A program made the position numbers and the translations under genes. This document shows positions 35,621 to 42,918 of a stretch of DNA of 42,918 nucleotides, one piece after another; position 1 is the first letter of the stretch, and every line of letters starts with the position of its first letter. The stretch lies in contig JADLHT010000027.1 of assembly GCA_020848695.1 (NCBI GenBank), positions 1-42,918 of the forward strand. Direction: 5' to 3'. The DNA is from Saprospiraceae bacterium. GTDB taxonomy: Bacteria > Bacteroidota > Bacteroidia > Chitinophagales > Saprospiraceae. The notes beneath the pieces are model-generated. The model was not told the origin of the DNA. It saw nothing but the letters and a program-made list of their open reading frames with translations, and did no database searches.

Positions 35621-36267
35621 TTACTTTTTATTGAGATGAGCTGATTCAATACTAATAAGATATTTTTATAAATTGGCTTAAGAAGAATAGCTTCTAGTGG
35701 ATCAATCCATTCAGCAAGTTCAATATCTTCTTCCAGTTGTGGGATTAACACCTGATCATCGGTTATTCTCATAAAGTACCATTTTGTTTTTTTAAGTGCT
35801 CTTGTATTATTTTTATCCCTGAAAAAATGATAGGTGTGACAAATCTTATATTTTAATTGAAGATTTTTTAATCCGGTTTCTTCCTCACATTCGCGCAAAG
35901 CAGCATTTTCAAAAAGCTCATCTTTATCAAGTTTACCTTTTGGCAGATCCCAAAATGATCTTCTAAAAATTAACAGAAACTTCCCTTCATTGTTTTCAAT
36001 AACACCTCCCGCAGCATTTATTCGGATTAATAACTTTTTTAAATCTTTAAAAATAACAATAGGATCTTGTGAATGTAGGATTACTTTTTCAAAACGATCA
36101 GAAGACTCCAAAGTATCAAGGTATTGAAACAAAGTCTTAGGCTGACCTGAATACGGCATAATCAGGGTATTCTCTTCATTTCTAAAATCCTCAAGCAGCT
36201 CAGTTGAAGTTAAAATGAGCATTTTTTCGTTATAGTAAATTTCATACCTTTGGCACACTTTCAACAT
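35617..36267 (-). CDS. Nudix hydrolase
   Basis: 216 residues. The Nudix box at residues 111-133 is complete: GKLDKDE, then LFENAALRE, then CEEETGL (Gx5Ex7REUxEExGU). An N-terminal domain of about 80 residues (YEIYYNEKMLILTS) fits Bacteroidota Nudix proteins and supports the ATG at 36267. Substrate unknown; it probably cleaves a nucleoside diphosphate linked to another group. It shares a transcript with dapF, and only 8 bp separate its start from that of divergent pyrE. A weak -7 candidate (one mismatch) lies within pyrE at 36312-36319. Confidence 0.9.
   Translation of the reverse strand: MLKVCQRYEIYYNEKMLILTSTELLEDFRNEENTLIMPYSGQPKTLFQYLDTLESSDRFEKVILHSQDPIVIFKDLKKLLIRINAAGGVIENNEGKFLLIFRRSFWDLPKGKLDKDELFENAALRECEEETGLKNLQLKYKICHTYHFFRDKNNTRALKKTKWYFMRITDDQVLIPQLEEDIELAEWIDPLEAILLKPIYKNILLVLNQLISIKSK
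36245..36252 (+). promoter_or_regulatory. -7 promoter box TACCTTTG for pyrE
   Basis: Exact match located inside the first codons of the divergent Nudix gene, 23 bp before the pyrE ATG, giving a leader of about 18 bases. Confidence 0.6.
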
Positions 36268-36275
36268 AAAGTTAA

Positions 36276-36920
36276 ATGAATTTGGCTAATAATATTGCTG
36301 ATAGACTGTTGCAAATTAAAGCAATAAAATTAAATGCAGCAAATCCATTTACCTGGGCTAGCGGTTTGAAATCTCCAATTTACTGTGATAATCGCTTAAT
36401 ATTATCTTATCCGGAAGAAAGAAAAATCATTATTAGAGCTTTAAACCGTGAAGCCAGTAAATTCCAAAATATTGATGCTATCGCCGGAGTTGCAACTGCG
36501 GGTATTCCTTGGGGAGCCTACCTTGCTGATAAATTAGAATTACCTTTTTGTTACGTTCGTAGCAAACCTAAAGAACACGGATTGAGGAATACAGTAGAGG
36601 GAAGGTTGAATCCCAAATCAAGGGTCTTAGTCATAGAAGATCTAATTTCAACCGGAGGAAGTTCATTAGAGGCAGTCCAGGGACTTCAATCAGAAAACTA
36701 TGAGGTTGTCGGAGTCCTTGCTTTGTTTCAGTATGGATTTCAATCAGCTATTGAAAGATTTGCTGAAAAAAATATACATTTTACCAGTTTAACGGATTTC
36801 AAGACCCTTTTGGCACGAGCTTTGCACGAAGGATATATCTCTAATGACGAATTTGATCGTCTGAAATCCTGGAACATTGATCCGAAATTATGGTCAGATC
36901 AACATTCAAACCATAATTAA
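36276..36920 (+). CDS. pyrE: Orotate phosphoribosyltransferase
   Basis: 214 residues. It attaches ribose-5-phosphate from PRPP to orotate, making OMP in pyrimidine synthesis. Key elements: FTWASGLKSPIYCDNR, GVATAGIPWGA, YVRSKPKEHGLRN with the catalytic loop lysines, and the PRPP motif VLVIEDLISTGGSS. The M42 aminopeptidase gene starts 8 bp downstream and is probably co-transcribed. Confidence 0.96.
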   Translation: MNLANNIADRLLQIKAIKLNAANPFTWASGLKSPIYCDNRLILSYPEERKIIIRALNREASKFQNIDAIAGVATAGIPWGAYLADKLELPFCYVRSKPKEHGLRNTVEGRLNPKSRVLVIEDLISTGGSSLEAVQGLQSENYEVVGVLALFQYGFQSAIERFAEKNIHFTSLTDFKTLLARALHEGYISNDEFDRLKSWNIDPKLWSDQHSNHN

Positions 36921-36928
36921 TAAAACGT

Positions 36929-38008
36929 ATGCCACTAATTACAAAAGAATCAGAACAGTTTTTATTTGAGTATCTCAACAACCCTTCACCTACAGGACAT
37001 GAAGCCTCCGGTCAGAAGATTTGGCTTAATTATATCAAGCCCTATATCCATGATTGGCATCTGGATCATTATGGATCCTTATACGGAATAATTAACCCAG
37101 GCAAAGATTTTAAAGTAGTTATTGAAGGCCATTCAGATGAAATTTCATGGATGGTGAATTACATTAGTGATGATGGTTTCATTTCTGTGATTCGCAATGG
37201 TGGTGCAGATCAATCTATTGCTCCCAGCAAGCGAGTTAATATTCATACTACAAAAGGAATAGTAAAAGGAATATTTGGCTGGCCAGCAATCCATATGCGC
37301 AAAGGCAATGACACTAACCTAATGGCAACCGTAGAAAATATTTTTATTGATGTTGGCGCAAAAGACAAGGCTGAAGTTGATAAAATGGGTGTACACGTTG
37401 GTTGCGTAATTACATACGAAGATTCGTTAATAAAACTCAATAATCAATACTACACCGGCCGAGCATTGGACAATAGAATGGGAGGTTTTTGTATTGCCGA
37501 GGTGGCTAGATTATTAAAGAAAAACAAAATCAAACTTCCGTATTCTTTATATGTAGTCAATTCGGTTCAGGAAGAAATAGGCTTGCGTGGAGCCGAGATG
37601 ATCGCCGAAACCATAAAACCAAACCTTGCCATAGTAACTGATGTGACGCATGACACACATACACCAATGGTGAAGACAAAAGATCAAGGAAGCATCCGAT
37701 GCGGGAATGGCCCTGTAATCTGTTATGCACCAGCAATTCATAACAAACTTCAGAACCTTTTAGTCAAAACTGCTGATAAAAAGAAGATAACCATACAACG
37801 TACCGCTGCTTCAAGATCAACAGGAACCGATACAGATGCTTTTGCATATTCAAATGGTGGTGTTCCCTCTGTACTTATTTCATTACCGCTTAGATACATG
37901 CATACTACGGTGGAAACTGCTAAAATCTCTGATGTAGAAGCGGTCATCCAGCTCATCTATGAAATGTTACTTGCAATTGACCCAAAAATGAATTTGAAAT
38001 ACTTTTAA
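36929..38008 (+). CDS. M42-family aminopeptidase
   Basis: 359 residues. Cytoplasmic, co-catalytic metallopeptidase of the FrvX/TET type. Metal and catalytic positions are visible: EGHSDEISW (His68, Asp70), GRALDNRMGG (bridging Asp), NSVQEEIGLRGAE (catalytic Glu pair), VTDVTHDTH (Asp) and RYMHTTVE (final His). TET relatives form dodecameric shells that trim peptides after proteasome-like breakdown. It follows pyrE closely, a link with no clear metabolic meaning. Confidence 0.93.
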   Translation: MPLITKESEQFLFEYLNNPSPTGHEASGQKIWLNYIKPYIHDWHLDHYGSLYGIINPGKDFKVVIEGHSDEISWMVNYISDDGFISVIRNGGADQSIAPSKRVNIHTTKGIVKGIFGWPAIHMRKGNDTNLMATVENIFIDVGAKDKAEVDKMGVHVGCVITYEDSLIKLNNQYYTGRALDNRMGGFCIAEVARLLKKNKIKLPYSLYVVNSVQEEIGLRGAEMIAETIKPNLAIVTDVTHDTHTPMVKTKDQGSIRCGNGPVICYAPAIHNKLQNLLVKTADKKKITIQRTAASRSTGTDTDAFAYSNGGVPSVLISLPLRYMHTTVETAKISDVEAVIQLIYEMLLAIDPKMNLKYF

Positions 38009-38047
38009 GTTCAGTACTTTCTGAGTTTATTATTGCTTGTAAATAGT

Positions 38048-38440
38048 CTATATTCTTAACAGGACGCCTTTTCTTTTGATCAAATTTTTGTAATCCCATT
38101 GAATTGTCTGTGCTTTGTCAAGCCATCGAATAAGGTCCGTTTGAACTATCTGAGCTGAATCTGTATATCTAACTTCTGCAGCTTTAAATTTTCCTTCCTT
38201 TATCAAACCCTCTTCTTCAAAAGATTGACCACTCCAGAACAAAAGTCGCATACAATCCCTTAATCTGGAATAACCAACGATTGGATTTTCATCAATAAAC
38301 CAAACAGGGTGCCCATGCCAAATCTTGCTGTTTGAATTTTTTATTCCGCTATCAATGATCTGACATAATAGGTCTGCTATTAATTTATATTGAGGCTCTA
38401 GTTTATCATTATAGTCTAAAATTGCAGAAGTCAAGCTCAT
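38048..38440 (-). CDS. DUF1801 (YdhG-like) domain protein
   Basis: 130 residues from the ATG at 38440. A longer frame from 38476 exists, but a -7 box (38461-38468) lies within it and relatives start near ILDYND, so the shorter form is preferred. SKIWHGHPVWFIDENPIVGYSRL, RLLFWSGQSFEEEGL and KFKAAEVRYT are typical of DUF1801, with WDYKNLIKRKG at the C-terminal end. Function unknown; members are small soluble proteins. The gene is divergent from pnuC. Confidence 0.8.
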   Translation of the reverse strand: MSLTSAILDYNDKLEPQYKLIADLLCQIIDSGIKNSNSKIWHGHPVWFIDENPIVGYSRLRDCMRLLFWSGQSFEEEGLIKEGKFKAAEVRYTDSAQIVQTDLIRWLDKAQTIQWDYKNLIKRKGVLLRI

Positions 38441-38460
38441 AATTCGTTCTAAAATTCTGT

Positions 38461-38468
38461 CAAATATA
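38461..38468 (-). promoter_or_regulatory. -7 promoter box TATATTTG for the DUF1801 gene
   Basis: The plus strand reads CAAATATA, an exact match. It lies 20 bp upstream of the chosen ATG at 38440. It falls inside the longer reading frame and so decides the start. Confidence 0.55.
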
Positions 38469-38511
38469 GTCTGCATATTCGAATGAACATTGATACATTT
38501 ACACTTTTAAC

Positions 38512-39156
38512 ATGCATTTTTTCTCGATTAAATCATTATTTTTTACTTTCCTTGATTATCCGGTAAGCTACATTGAATTTATAGCAACCTGCAGCGGTAT
38601 AGTTGCCGTATATCTAGCAGCCAAATCTAATATTCTTACCTGGCCTATTGGCTTAATCAACATATCACTTTCATTCATTGTATTCTGGCAAGTGCACTTA
38701 TACTCTGATGTATTTCTACAGATCTATTTTTTTGCAATTTCTGTTTATGGTTGGTATAACTGGCAAATTGAAAAGAAAACTGAAATTCCTATTAAAAAAA
38801 TGAATCTGAAAAAAAAAGTATATTATCTATCTTTCATTTTATTGCTAACTATGGTTTTCGGATATGCAATGAGCAACATTCATCTTTATCTACCAATAAT
38901 TTTCGATAAGCCTGCAGCATATCCTTATCCTGATACTTTTATAGCTATTGCAAGTATTTTTGCAAATATTTGGCTTGCAAAACGTTTTTTAGAGAATTGG
39001 ATGCTGTGGATAATGATTAATATTGTTAGCGTTATTATTTACTTTAACAAAGGCATAATAATTATTGCCTTGCAATTTTTTATTTTTCTACTACTTGCTA
39101 TCTTAGGGCATCTGAAATGGAAAAAAGAACTATTTAAACTCAAAAAGATTGCCTGA
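38512..39156 (+). CDS. pnuC: Nicotinamide riboside transporter PnuC
   Basis: 214 residues with about seven hydrophobic helices. PnuC signatures: AAKSNILTWPIGLINI, LYSDVFLQ followed by ISVYGWYNW, and a C-terminal LAKRFLENWMLWIMINIVS. It brings nicotinamide riboside across the inner membrane for NAD synthesis. The 3' end overlaps priA by 8 bp. No NAD or TPP riboswitch is visible upstream; only a one-mismatch -7 box (TACATTTA, 38494-38501). Confidence 0.93.
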   Translation: MHFFSIKSLFFTFLDYPVSYIEFIATCSGIVAVYLAAKSNILTWPIGLINISLSFIVFWQVHLYSDVFLQIYFFAISVYGWYNWQIEKKTEIPIKKMNLKKKVYYLSFILLLTMVFGYAMSNIHLYLPIIFDKPAAYPYPDTFIAIASIFANIWLAKRFLENWMLWIMINIVSVIIYFNKGIIIIALQFFIFLLLAILGHLKWKKELFKLKKIA

Positions 39157-41602
39157 ATCACCTCCAATATTATTTGCTGAAGTAATTTTACCACTGTCTG
39201 TTGAAGGAACATTTAGTTACTTAATTCCAGAACAATTTCAGGGTATCGTACAGCCTGGCAAAAGAGTTGAAGTTGAATTTGGAAAAAGAAAAAAGTATGC
39301 CGCCCTAGTTCATAAAATTACCAATACTTCTGATTGGGTCAAGATTAAACCCATTTTAGAAATACTGGATGAATCTCCAATATTGAGTACTCGCCAATTA
39401 CATTTTTGGGAATGGATGAGTGAATACTATCTATGCAGTATGGGAGAAATAATGCAAGCAGCTTTGCCAAATCTGTTCAGATTAAACAGTGAAACCACAA
39501 TAATAAAAAATGAAATCGACTATACATCTTTAGATTTATCAGATGACGAATACCTGATTCTGGAAGCATTGGACTTAAGAAATCAGATTAATATAAATGA
39601 TGCACAGTTGATCCTTCAGAAAAAAAGTATTCTTCGATTTATTAAATCAATGATGGACAAAGGACTATTGAGCATTGTTGAAAACTTAATGGAACAAAAA
39701 GAAATTCCAAAAATAAAATGGATTAGATTAAACTCCGAATTAGCTAACAATAAAAATTCGTTACACGACAAATTAACTGAAATTCAGAAAAACGAGAATC
39801 AGTCAAGACTGATTCTCAAATACCTTCAATTAAGAAAAAATTACTCCTGGATCAAAAGAAGAGAGCTGACTCATCAAAGCAATGTTTCTTCTTCAATTGT
39901 TGATACATTAATTAAAAAAAATATTTTTGAGCAGATCATTTTGGAGAAGTTCAAATTTCCTGAATGGACACCAGAGAAAAATATTATAAAATTATCACCT
40001 GAACAAACTCAATGTATTGAGGAAATAAAAAAAGAGTGGGTAAAATTCGACTGTTGTCTGTTACACGGTGTAACCGGAAGTGGAAAAACACTCATTTATG
40101 TGCAATTAATTAAAGAAATAATTTCCAAAGGTAAACAGGTTCTGTATCTGCTGCCGGAGATTGCATTAACATCACACCTGGTTCAGCGACTAAAATCTTA
40201 TTTTAATGAAGAATTATTAGAATATCATTCCGGAATTTCTCCATTAAACAGAGGCGCGGCTTGGACAGCCTGCTTAAATAATCATCCATTAATAATAGGA
40301 GCACGATCATCAATATTGCTTCCTTTCCAAAATCTGGGATTAATTATCGTGGACGAAGAACATGATCCCTCTTACAAACAGTCTGATCCTTCACCTAGAT
40401 ACAACGCTAGAGATGCTGCTATAATACTCGCGAAAGACCACAATGCCAAAATTCTACTTGGTTCAGCAACTCCCTCCTTAGAGTCTTATTTCAACAGTGA
40501 CCAAAAAAAATATGCGCTTGTCCCATTGAATTCAAGATATGGCGAAAGTGAACTTCCCCAGGTAAAAATCATACCGCTTCGGGAAGCTGCAAAGTACAAT
40601 CAGATCAAAGGATTATTTACAGAACCATTACTAAATGAAATTAAAGCTCAGCTTACCTTAAATCATCAAATTTTAATTTTTCGAAACAGAAGAGGTTACA
40701 GCCCGGTAATTCAATGTTCCAATTGTAATTGGGAAGCTCAGTGTGATCAGTGCGATATTCATTTAACTGTTCATAAAAATTCAAATACTTTAAAATGTCA
40801 TATTTGCGGATTTAAAAAACCACTACCTTCAGTTTGTCCTCAATGTAGCCAATTTACTCTTAAATTATTAGGCTTTGGAACAGAAAAAATCCAGGAAGAG
40901 TTGAGTGAAATGATTCAAGATGTTGTTATAAAAAGATTTGATCTGGATACAGCAAGAGGAAAAGCGAGACAAGCTCAGATATTAGATGATTTTCAAGAAG
41001 GAGAAATAAAAATTCTAGTTGGAACTCAAATGCTAAGTAAAGGTATTGATTTTGAAAATGTCAGTCTGGTTGGTGTACTTAATGCAGATCAAATACTTTT
41101 TTACCCTGACTTTCGCTCTCAGGAAAGAGGATTCCAGTTATTAACTCAACTATGCGGGCGATCCGGCCGAAGAGGTCAGAATGGGCAAATTATAATTCAA
41201 GCTTATAACACTCAGCATCCTGTTATAAAAGAAGTCTTGAAACACAATTATAATACATTTTATATCAGAGAACTAAATGAACGAAGAAAATTCAAATATC
41301 CTCCAATTGTCCGCCTGATCAGATTGGAACTTAGACATCGAAACATCAATCTTCTGATTCAAGTCAGTGAATTAATGGCCAGTCAATTAAAAGTTAAACT
41401 TGGCAAAAGAGTTCTTGGTCCTGCTGAACCTACTCTGTCAAAAATCAAAGGGGCTTATGCAAAAGAAATCTATATTAAAATTGAAAAAAAACAAGATTTA
41501 ATAAGTAAAACAAAAATTTTAATTAAAGAGCTTACACAAAAAATAAGTAATGACAATCATTGGAAAGGAATTAAAATCATCATTGATGTAGATCCGTACT
41601 AA
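39149..41602 (+). CDS. priA: Primosomal replication-restart helicase PriA
   Basis: 817 residues from a TTG at 39149 that overlaps the end of pnuC. It reloads the replicative helicase at stalled forks. The N-terminal 3'-DNA-binding domain begins FAEVILPLSVEGTFSYLIPE. The helicase core has Walker A GVTGSGKT (near 306) and DEEHD (near 401). Eight Cys of the zinc-binding domain lie at about 523-566 (CSNC, CDQC, CHIC, CPQC). GTQMLSKGIDF and LCGRSGRRGQNG are helicase motifs V and VI. The coupling to pnuC is by position only. Confidence 0.96.
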   Translation: MPESPPILFAEVILPLSVEGTFSYLIPEQFQGIVQPGKRVEVEFGKRKKYAALVHKITNTSDWVKIKPILEILDESPILSTRQLHFWEWMSEYYLCSMGEIMQAALPNLFRLNSETTIIKNEIDYTSLDLSDDEYLILEALDLRNQININDAQLILQKKSILRFIKSMMDKGLLSIVENLMEQKEIPKIKWIRLNSELANNKNSLHDKLTEIQKNENQSRLILKYLQLRKNYSWIKRRELTHQSNVSSSIVDTLIKKNIFEQIILEKFKFPEWTPEKNIIKLSPEQTQCIEEIKKEWVKFDCCLLHGVTGSGKTLIYVQLIKEIISKGKQVLYLLPEIALTSHLVQRLKSYFNEELLEYHSGISPLNRGAAWTACLNNHPLIIGARSSILLPFQNLGLIIVDEEHDPSYKQSDPSPRYNARDAAIILAKDHNAKILLGSATPSLESYFNSDQKKYALVPLNSRYGESELPQVKIIPLREAAKYNQIKGLFTEPLLNEIKAQLTLNHQILIFRNRRGYSPVIQCSNCNWEAQCDQCDIHLTVHKNSNTLKCHICGFKKPLPSVCPQCSQFTLKLLGFGTEKIQEELSEMIQDVVIKRFDLDTARGKARQAQILDDFQEGEIKILVGTQMLSKGIDFENVSLVGVLNADQILFYPDFRSQERGFQLLTQLCGRSGRRGQNGQIIIQAYNTQHPVIKEVLKHNYNTFYIRELNERRKFKYPPIVRLIRLELRHRNINLLIQVSELMASQLKVKLGKRVLGPAEPTLSKIKGAYAKEIYIKIEKKQDLISKTKILIKELTQKISNDNHWKGIKIIIDVDPY

Positions 41603-41737
41603 AGCAAATAAACCCGATTTTGTACTTATAAATAATTAAGAAATTATATATAATAAAAAAAACAAATTATCTGCATTCAACAAATTAAACGAATGCTGTA
41701 TAATCAGGTCTCTTTCTTAAACTTAAAAAATAAAATC

Positions 41738-42616
41738 ATGAAAAATACAATCGCCTTCCTCATACTTTCTTTGCTAATTATTAAAATCAATGCGCAATCT
41801 GATTCAACGGGTTTAGCTGGCGATCAACTTAACCTTCCTGGAATACTAGAAGCTTTTCAAAAATCAAATTCGCCAGAAGAATTCGAAAAAATGATTAATT
41901 CAGAATCCAGTAAGCTTAATAATATTGATCTTAACAACGATGGGGAAACTGACTATATCAAAGTCATTTCATCATCCAATGATGATTCACGTATATTTAT
42001 TTTACAAGTTCCGGTTTCAGAATCCGAAAATCAGGATATTGCTGTGATAGAACTTGAAAAAACAGGTAATCAAGAAGCGCAAATTCAAATTATCGGCGAC
42101 GAAGAAATATTTGGTGAAGACTATATTTTAGAACCACAATCAGAAGAAGATTCGAATCTTGAGAGTAAAGAATCAGGTCCATCAATTGATCTTGAGATGA
42201 ATTCAGCAGTTATCGTTAATGTATGGGCTTGGCCCTGCGTAAGATTTGTATTTGCTCCCGAATATGTTCCATATATTTCACCTTGGAGGTGGAGAGTTTA
42301 TCCAGGATGGTGGACCCCGTGGAGACCCTTAAGCTGCCATCGCTGGCACCCTTTCCGGTTTCGACCTACAATATTTCCAATCAGACATTATCATGCAATC
42401 AGAACCCATCATGCACATCGAATTTATACCCCAATGAGGACAAGATCAACAGTTGTTCATACGCGATATGCTGGTGCACATAAAAATTATACAGTGACCA
42501 AAAGAAGAACCAAAGTAACCGGTCCACATGGTCATACAAAAACAAAAACTACGACTACAGTCAAAGGACCAAAAGGTCATGTTAAAGCCAAAAGAACTAC
42601 GGTAAGACGGAAGTAG
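41738..42616 (+). CDS. Secreted protein with W/H/R-rich middle and basic tail
   Basis: 292 residues from the ATG at 41738, chosen because the signal peptide MKNTIAFLILSLLIIKINAQ follows; the frame is open 15 codons further upstream. An acidic first part (EKMINSESSKLNNIDLNNDGETDYIKVI) contains a DLNNDGETD calcium-type loop. Then comes VIVNVWAWPCVRFVFAPEYV and a region rich in Trp, Arg and His (SPWRWRVYPGWWTPWRP, RHYHAIRTHHAHR). The last ~60 residues are very basic with two imperfect copies of GPxGHxKxKxTT. I know similar hypothetical proteins in Bacteroidota but no function. The basic, His-rich tail could bind anionic polymers or metals. Confidence 0.78.
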   Translation: MKNTIAFLILSLLIIKINAQSDSTGLAGDQLNLPGILEAFQKSNSPEEFEKMINSESSKLNNIDLNNDGETDYIKVISSSNDDSRIFILQVPVSESENQDIAVIELEKTGNQEAQIQIIGDEEIFGEDYILEPQSEEDSNLESKESGPSIDLEMNSAVIVNVWAWPCVRFVFAPEYVPYISPWRWRVYPGWWTPWRPLSCHRWHPFRFRPTIFPIRHYHAIRTHHAHRIYTPMRTRSTVVHTRYAGAHKNYTVTKRRTKVTGPHGHTKTKTTTTVKGPKGHVKAKRTTVRRK

Positions 42617-42643
42617 ATCAGGGTAAAGTTTTAAATATAAGAA

Positions 42644-42673
42644 AACGGTTGACAAATTCATCTGTCAACCGTT
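42644..42673. terminator. Perfect 11-bp stem, probable terminator
   Basis: AACGGTTGACA (42644-42654) pairs with TGTCAACCGTT (42663-42673) across an 8-base loop, 27 bp past the stop of the secreted W/H/R-rich protein. The following T tract is weak, so termination is likely but not certain. Confidence 0.6.
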
Positions 42674-42689
42674 ATTGGTCTAAGAATCT

Positions 42690-42748
42690 TTGAAGGAATT
42701 TTACCCCAACTTTAATTGTGTATGTATTACGAGCCTGAATTCCTTCAA
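42690..42748. repeat. 11-bp inverted repeat with 37-bp spacer
   Basis: TTGAAGGAATT (42690-42700) is matched exactly by AATTCCTTCAA (42738-42748). It is too widely spaced for a terminator. It could be a mobile-element remnant or two halves of a binding site. Confidence 0.5.
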
Positions 42749-42918
42749 GCACAATAACTTACTCATCCTTTTAACTTCAACAAATTGATGATTAGGCTAA
42801 TTCGGTAAAAGAATAGATTTGATTTTTGATTTTTGATTTTCAGAATAAAATTCTGTCTTTAGAATAGCAAAACGATATTGCCAAACAATTTGAGTGTTAA
42901 TAAAGTGTGGAAAACTCA

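Larger units (their letters stand above)
42617..42918. other. Gene-free right end of window
   Basis: No gene is seen. Besides the stem at 42644-42673 there is an inverted repeat at 42690-42748, a short tract of repeated TTTTTGA near 42817-42838, and a small perfect hairpin CAGAAT/ATTCTG at 42841-42855. Confidence 0.6.

Noticed and set aside
38441-38476. Longer start (38476) of the DUF1801 gene
   Set aside because: A -7 box lies inside these codons, and relatives begin near the shorter start.
1-42918. tRNA and rRNA genes
   Set aside because: I found no cloverleaf with a GGTTCRANNCC T-loop and no rRNA-like sequence by eye; a tRNAscan run could overturn this.

Overview
The window reads as a low-GC, compact chromosome segment of a Bacteroidota bacterium, most likely of the Saprospiria (Saprospiraceae). 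Supporting signs are: Por/T9SS C-terminal sorting domains on three proteins, matches to the Bacteroidota promoter -7 box (TAnnTTTG) just upstream of many starts, near absence of Shine-Dalgarno sites, a DUF1501/DUF1800 pair, a VCBS/UnbV protein next to a vanadium haloperoxidase-like protein, and Cys-rich surface modules of a kind I associate with Saprospiraceae. I saw no rRNA, tRNA, CRISPR array or intact insertion sequence. The lineage is inferred, not tested by a search.

Left part (1-8.3 kb) is the accessory region. It holds an attC/REP-like hairpin (121-179), a 1414-residue three-module secreted T9SS protein (minus strand), a decayed tyrosine recombinase whose frame is cut by a TAA just before the first catalytic arginine, a stretch of degenerate 21-bp tandem repeats with inverted repeats, an unrecognised protein built from two copies of one helical domain, and a small membrane protein. 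A gene-poor gap follows.

Middle part (8.3-21 kb): kbl (threonine/glycine metabolism), the DUF1800-DUF1501 export pair, a sugar-nucleotidyltransferase whose promoter is fused to the preceding terminator, a DUF6438 lipoprotein, a DUF6794 secreted protein in AT-rich surroundings, and the haloperoxidase-like lipoprotein followed by a large VCBS/UnbV lipoprotein.

Right part (21-42.9 kb) is dense housekeeping: rimO with a membrane protein, an outer-membrane beta-barrel, a SpoU/TrmH methyltransferase, a polytopic membrane protein, pyrG plus an esterase, a second T9SS protein sharing the module of the first, prfB with a canonical programmed +1 frameshift, an nrnA-like gene with an FKBP lipoprotein, ndk, dapF with a Nudix gene, pyrE with an M42 aminopeptidase, a DUF1801 protein, pnuC with priA, and a secreted W/H/R-rich protein. 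Neighbouring genes are packed to the limit: convergent stop codons overlap, one divergent pair shares the four bases CATG as both start codons, and several promoters lie inside the neighbouring gene.

I do not see a complete new defence or biosynthetic system. The most unusual items are the Cys-rich surface module present at two loci, the 21-bp repeat array beside the dead recombinase, the Tat-signal plus T9SS-signal DUF1501 protein, and the overlapping transcription signals.
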